Shown one piece after another: positions 62,322-64,000 of a DNA stretch of 64,000 nt. The notes under the pieces were generated by a model that saw only the letters and a program-made list of their open reading frames with translations, made no database searches and had not been told where the DNA came from. Numbering within the stretch: position 1 is the stretch's first letter; every line of letters begins with the position of its first letter. The position numbers and the translations under genes were made by a program. The stretch comes from Bacteroidota bacterium (GTDB lineage: Bacteria > Bacteroidota > Bacteroidia > Chitinophagales > Chitinophagaceae): contig JAUZNZ010000022.1 of NCBI GenBank assembly GCA_030706735.1, forward strand, positions 1-64,000, in the 5' to 3' direction.

Positions 62322-64000
62322 ATGAAGAAGTTCGCTATTTTCCTTGCCGTCCTGACCCTCTCCGCCCCTGCCCGATCCCAAACTGCTGCCGACCGCCAGA
62401 AGGCGGACGCCTTGCTGAAGCAAATGACCCTCGACGAAAAGATCGGCCAGATGACCCAGGTCAGCCTGGGCGTGGTAGGTACGGAGCAAGACGGGGTCCT
62501 CAACCCGCAGGCGTTGAAGAAGGCCATCCAGGATTATAAAGTGGGCTCCATCCTGAATGTCACGAATCATGCCCTGACCGCCGGACAATGGCGCGGCCTG
62601 ATCAAGGAGATGCAGGATGAGGCCCGGCAAACCCGATTGAAGATCCCCATTATTTATGGCCTGGACGGGATTCACGGCCAGACCTATACGCTGGATGCGA
62701 CCTTATTCCCCCAGAATATCGGCATGGCGGCGACGCGGGAGCCTGAACTGGCGGCAGCCGCAGCGAGGGTCACCGCCCTGGAACTCCGCGCCTCCGGTGT
62801 ACGCTGGAATTTTGCGCCGGTATTGGAGTGCGGTCGCCAGCCCTTGTGGTCAAGATTTGCGGAAACCTATGGAGAAGATGTATATATCTGCAAGACGATG
62901 GGCGTCGCGTCGATCCGGGCCTATCAGGCGGACGGACTGCGGAGCCCCACGGCCGTGGCCGCCTGCATGAAACATTACCTCGCTTACAGCGCCTCCCGCA
63001 CCGGCAAGGACAGAACGCCGATCTATCTGCCGGACAATGAAATGAGAGAATACTACCTGCCGCAGTTCCGTGCGGCCGTGCAGGCAGGTGCGGCTACCCT
63101 GATGGTCAATTCAGCGGATATCAACGGGACGCCGGTACATGCCAGCAAATATTTGCTGACCGACGTGTTGCGAAAGGAACTCGGCTTCGAGGGCGTCGTG
63201 GTTTCGGACTGGGAAGACATCATCCGGCTGCATACCAGGCATTTTGTAGCCGCCACGCCCCGTCAGGCCGTGGTTCTGGCGGTAAATGCCGGCGTGGATA
63301 TGAGCATGGTGCCCAGCGATTTCTCCTTTTTCGATCTATTGAAGGAAGCGGTTCAAAAAGGTGAGGTGTCCGTCAGTCGCATCGACGAAGCGGTTCGGCG
63401 GATATTGATCCTGAAGCTGCGTTTGGGCCTCTTCGAGAACCCGTATGCGGAAGATGCGGCGGCGGCCAACTTCGGGAAACCCGAATACCAGGCGCTGGCC
63501 TTGCGGGCCGCCCGTGAAGCCATGACCCTGCTGAAGAATGACCATGAAGCGCTGCCCTTGTCCAGAAATGCGAAAATACTGGTCGCGGGGCCGGCAGCCC
63601 AAAGCATCAGCGCCCTGAACGGCTGCTGGAGTTACACCTGGCAGGGGAAGGAAGAGCAGTGGTATCCCAGGGACAGCCGAACCATTCTGCAGGCCGTCAG
63701 CGACAAGCTGGGAGCGGGTCATGTCGTGACCAGCACGGGACCGGGCTTTGACAACCCCCTGAACTACGATACGGCCAGGCTGCGTGCGGCCGCGGCGGGC
63801 GTGGATGCGATCGTCCTTTGCCTGGGTGAGAATGCCTATGCCGAAAGTCCGGGAGTGATCCCCGACCTCGCGTTGGCGGATAATCAGGTGATCCTGGCGA
63901 AGGTGGCAGTCTCCACGGGCAAGCCGGTCATCCTGGTCTTGTCGGAAGGCAGGCCCCGCCTGATCTCTGGCATCGCGCCGGAGGCCTCAGCCATCCTCAT
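62322..64000 (+). CDS. Glycoside hydrolase family 3 (beta-glucosidase-like), 3' truncated by window
   Basis: At least 559 residues; the frame is open at the window end. A signal peptide (MKKFAIFLAVLTLSAPARS) precedes the GH3 N-terminal barrel: TLDEKIGQMTQVS, IPIIYGLDGIHGQTY, FAPVLECGRQPLWSRFAETYGED, and the nucleophile aspartate in FEGVVVSDWEDIIRLH. The C-terminal alpha/beta domain starts around ALRAAREAMTLLKNDHEALPL and continues through IVLCLGENAYAESPG. The predicted product is a periplasmic or surface beta-glucosidase-type enzyme acting on plant or microbial glucans. The gene is monocistronic as far as seen. Confidence 0.93.
   Translation, partial: MKKFAIFLAVLTLSAPARSQTAADRQKADALLKQMTLDEKIGQMTQVSLGVVGTEQDGVLNPQALKKAIQDYKVGSILNVTNHALTAGQWRGLIKEMQDEARQTRLKIPIIYGLDGIHGQTYTLDATLFPQNIGMAATREPELAAAAARVTALELRASGVRWNFAPVLECGRQPLWSRFAETYGEDVYICKTMGVASIRAYQADGLRSPTAVAACMKHYLAYSASRTGKDRTPIYLPDNEMREYYLPQFRAAVQAGAATLMVNSADINGTPVHASKYLLTDVLRKELGFEGVVVSDWEDIIRLHTRHFVAATPRQAVVLAVNAGVDMSMVPSDFSFFDLLKEAVQKGEVSVSRIDEAVRRILILKLRLGLFENPYAEDAAAANFGKPEYQALALRAAREAMTLLKNDHEALPLSRNAKILVAGPAAQSISALNGCWSYTWQGKEEQWYPRDSRTILQAVSDKLGAGHVVTSTGPGFDNPLNYDTARLRAAAAGVDAIVLCLGENAYAESPGVIPDLALADNQVILAKVAVSTGKPVILVLSEGRPRLISGIAPEASAIL

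Overview
The window comes from a GC-rich member of the Bacteroidota, most likely family Chitinophagaceae. The evidence is lineage-typical: promoters carry a TAnnTTTG -7 element, there is a type IX secretion component (PorQ) and a cargo protease with a T9SS sorting domain, a TonB-dependent receptor, AraC regulators, two-component propeller kinases, a GT117/DUF2723 membrane protein and a parA-parB-DUF5683-dapB cluster. Genus is not claimed. Gene density is high, and several neighbouring genes overlap by ATGA or GTGA, implying translational coupling. I saw no rRNA, tRNA, CRISPR array or intact insertion sequence.

Layout. 0-3.4 kb: the 3' part of a TonB-dependent receptor, then a tyrosine recombinase that has lost key catalytic residues and a sigma-factor remnant. 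3.5-16 kb: a regulatory block with two NarL/LuxR response regulators, two large periplasmic-propeller histidine kinases, two AraC regulators, a sigma-like/membrane-protein pair, and an L,D-transpeptidase coupled to a 45-residue membrane protein. 16-25.6 kb: a HAD phosphatase, a giant subtilase with a T9SS domain, and a DUF2723 membrane protein.

25.6-39.7 kb is the centrepiece: a complete assimilatory sulfate pathway. It contains a 4Fe-4S-type APS reductase (cysH), ATP sulfurylase (cysDN), sulfite reductase (cysJI), siroheme synthesis (cobA plus a precorrin-2 dehydrogenase domain fused to a TSUP permease), and an oxyanion import system made of a Porin_O_P channel and a Pst-type ABC transporter. 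Five copies of a palindrome, TAGT-N2-ACTA, lie in its regulatory regions. The copies upstream of three predicted promoters sit at distances from the -7 element that differ by whole helical turns. A 22-codon leader peptide ending in Cys-Cys-Asn-Thr-Cys-Cys-Cys-Cys precedes cysH, and a second short ORF precedes the porin. I infer a sulfur-limitation regulon in which a phosphate-family transporter has probably been recruited for sulfate.

39.7-49 kb: a LuxE-like acyl-protein synthetase, a lipoprotein, a UbiA-like membrane protein lacking its first aspartate motif, an M42 peptidase, a coupled cassette of small membrane protein, NoeA-like methyltransferase and sulfatase-fold enzyme, biotin synthase, a response regulator cut off exactly at the start of its DNA-binding domain, and PorQ. 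49-64 kb: Lon protease, two outer-membrane beta-barrels, a metallophosphoesterase, an FMN reductase, ParA/ParB, DUF5683, DapB, an Rrf2 regulator with a cysteine cluster, a HEPN/nucleotidyltransferase protein divergent from an XRE regulator with a perfect 9-bp inverted repeat, a thiolase, a hypothetical protein, and the 5' part of a GH3 glycosidase that runs off the window end.
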